Shown here piece by piece: positions 23,335 to 23,607 of a DNA stretch of 23,607 nt. The stretch's first letter is position 1. Every line of letters starts with the position of its first letter. Location: the NCBI GenBank assembly GCA_958436995.1, contig CAUBMI010000032.1, positions 1 through 23,607 of the forward strand, in the 5' to 3' direction. The stretch is from an uncultured Collinsella sp. GTDB lineage: Bacteria; Actinomycetota; Coriobacteriia; Coriobacteriales; Coriobacteriaceae. Made by a program: the position numbers and the translations under genes. Under the pieces are notes generated by a model. It was not told where the DNA came from and made no database searches. It was given only the letters and a program-made list of their open reading frames with translations.

Positions 23335-23607
23335 CCATGGACCGCCTTATTCTTTAAATGCGCCGCCCCTCTAGATGCCTTCTCAGTCCTGTCGACTCAA
23401 TATTTTGGGTCAGATGGCCGGAAATCTGTTTCGGAGATGTGCTTTGTTGGGAGAGCCTCCGATGGATTGATGGGGCCAAGTGCTTCTGACCAAAGCGTTT
23501 ATCTCGGCAATTTCCAGGGACAGTTTACTTCTATCCTTTCGCCGGCTGGCTCGGTTGATTTCCGATCTCAGCCGAACACATTGAGCAAATAGGCCGTTCC
23601 CGCACCT
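23335..23607. other. Unassigned sequence at the window end
   Basis: I see no supportable gene, repeat or RNA here. A 101-codon ORF runs through it from inside the terminator, but it has no ribosome-binding site, an atypical composition and no recognisable motif. It may be the upstream region of a gene outside the window. Confidence 0.4.

Noticed and set aside
23287..23592. A 101-codon plus-strand frame at the window end
   Set aside because: It starts inside the toxin operon terminator, lacks a ribosome-binding site and has no recognisable motif.

Overview
The window looks like chromosomal DNA from a high-GC, Gram-positive gut actinobacterium of the Coriobacteriia, most likely Collinsella or a close relative. 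This is inferred from codon use (core genes nearly always end codons in G or C), sortase-anchored pili, a gatCAB operon and many extragenic palindromes. No rRNA, tRNA, CRISPR array or recognisable transposase was seen.

Positions 1-10983 form a pilus locus. Three surface proteins are co-directional: a large beta-helix tip-type adhesin (272-3640), a GC-rich ancillary pilin (3633-5303, overlapping the adhesin by 8 nt) and a backbone-type fimbrial pilin (5412-7217). A strong terminator follows at 7319-7355. The class C sortase expected to polymerise them is not adjacent; it lies at 10045-10983. The 2.8 kb between holds two copies of a ~255 bp repeat, each carrying the 3' part of a small ORF for a basic membrane peptide and two hairpins. 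Only the second copy has a complete ORF (7829-7981, 50 aa), with a LexA-like box about 100 nt upstream. An AbiE-like regulator/nucleotidyltransferase pair follows (8216-9933). The adhesin gene carries a G9 tract just after the signal peptide; loss or gain of one G creates a nearby stop in the new frame, the hallmark of a phase-variable gene.

Positions 10984-14810: an intergenic stretch with a 16-bp-arm palindrome and three 21-bp tandem units, then the gatC-gatA-gatB operon for tRNA-dependent amidotransferase, with one-base stop/start overlaps. GatB has an apparent ~60-residue insertion. Downstream is a 136-nt hairpin with perfect 38-bp arms.

Positions 15027-22266: an AraC-family regulator (minus strand) divergent from two ABC half-transporters resembling the YbtP/YbtQ and IrtA/IrtB siderophore-import class, then a small DUF6110-like protein and a P1B-type metal ATPase. 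A near-identical 16-bp palindrome lies upstream of the ABC genes and again upstream of the ATPase genes, suggesting shared, probably metal-linked control.

Positions 22341-23275: a RelB/DinJ-like antitoxin and PIN-domain toxin operon with a clear promoter, a palindromic operator and a terminator. The last ~270 nt hold nothing I can identify.
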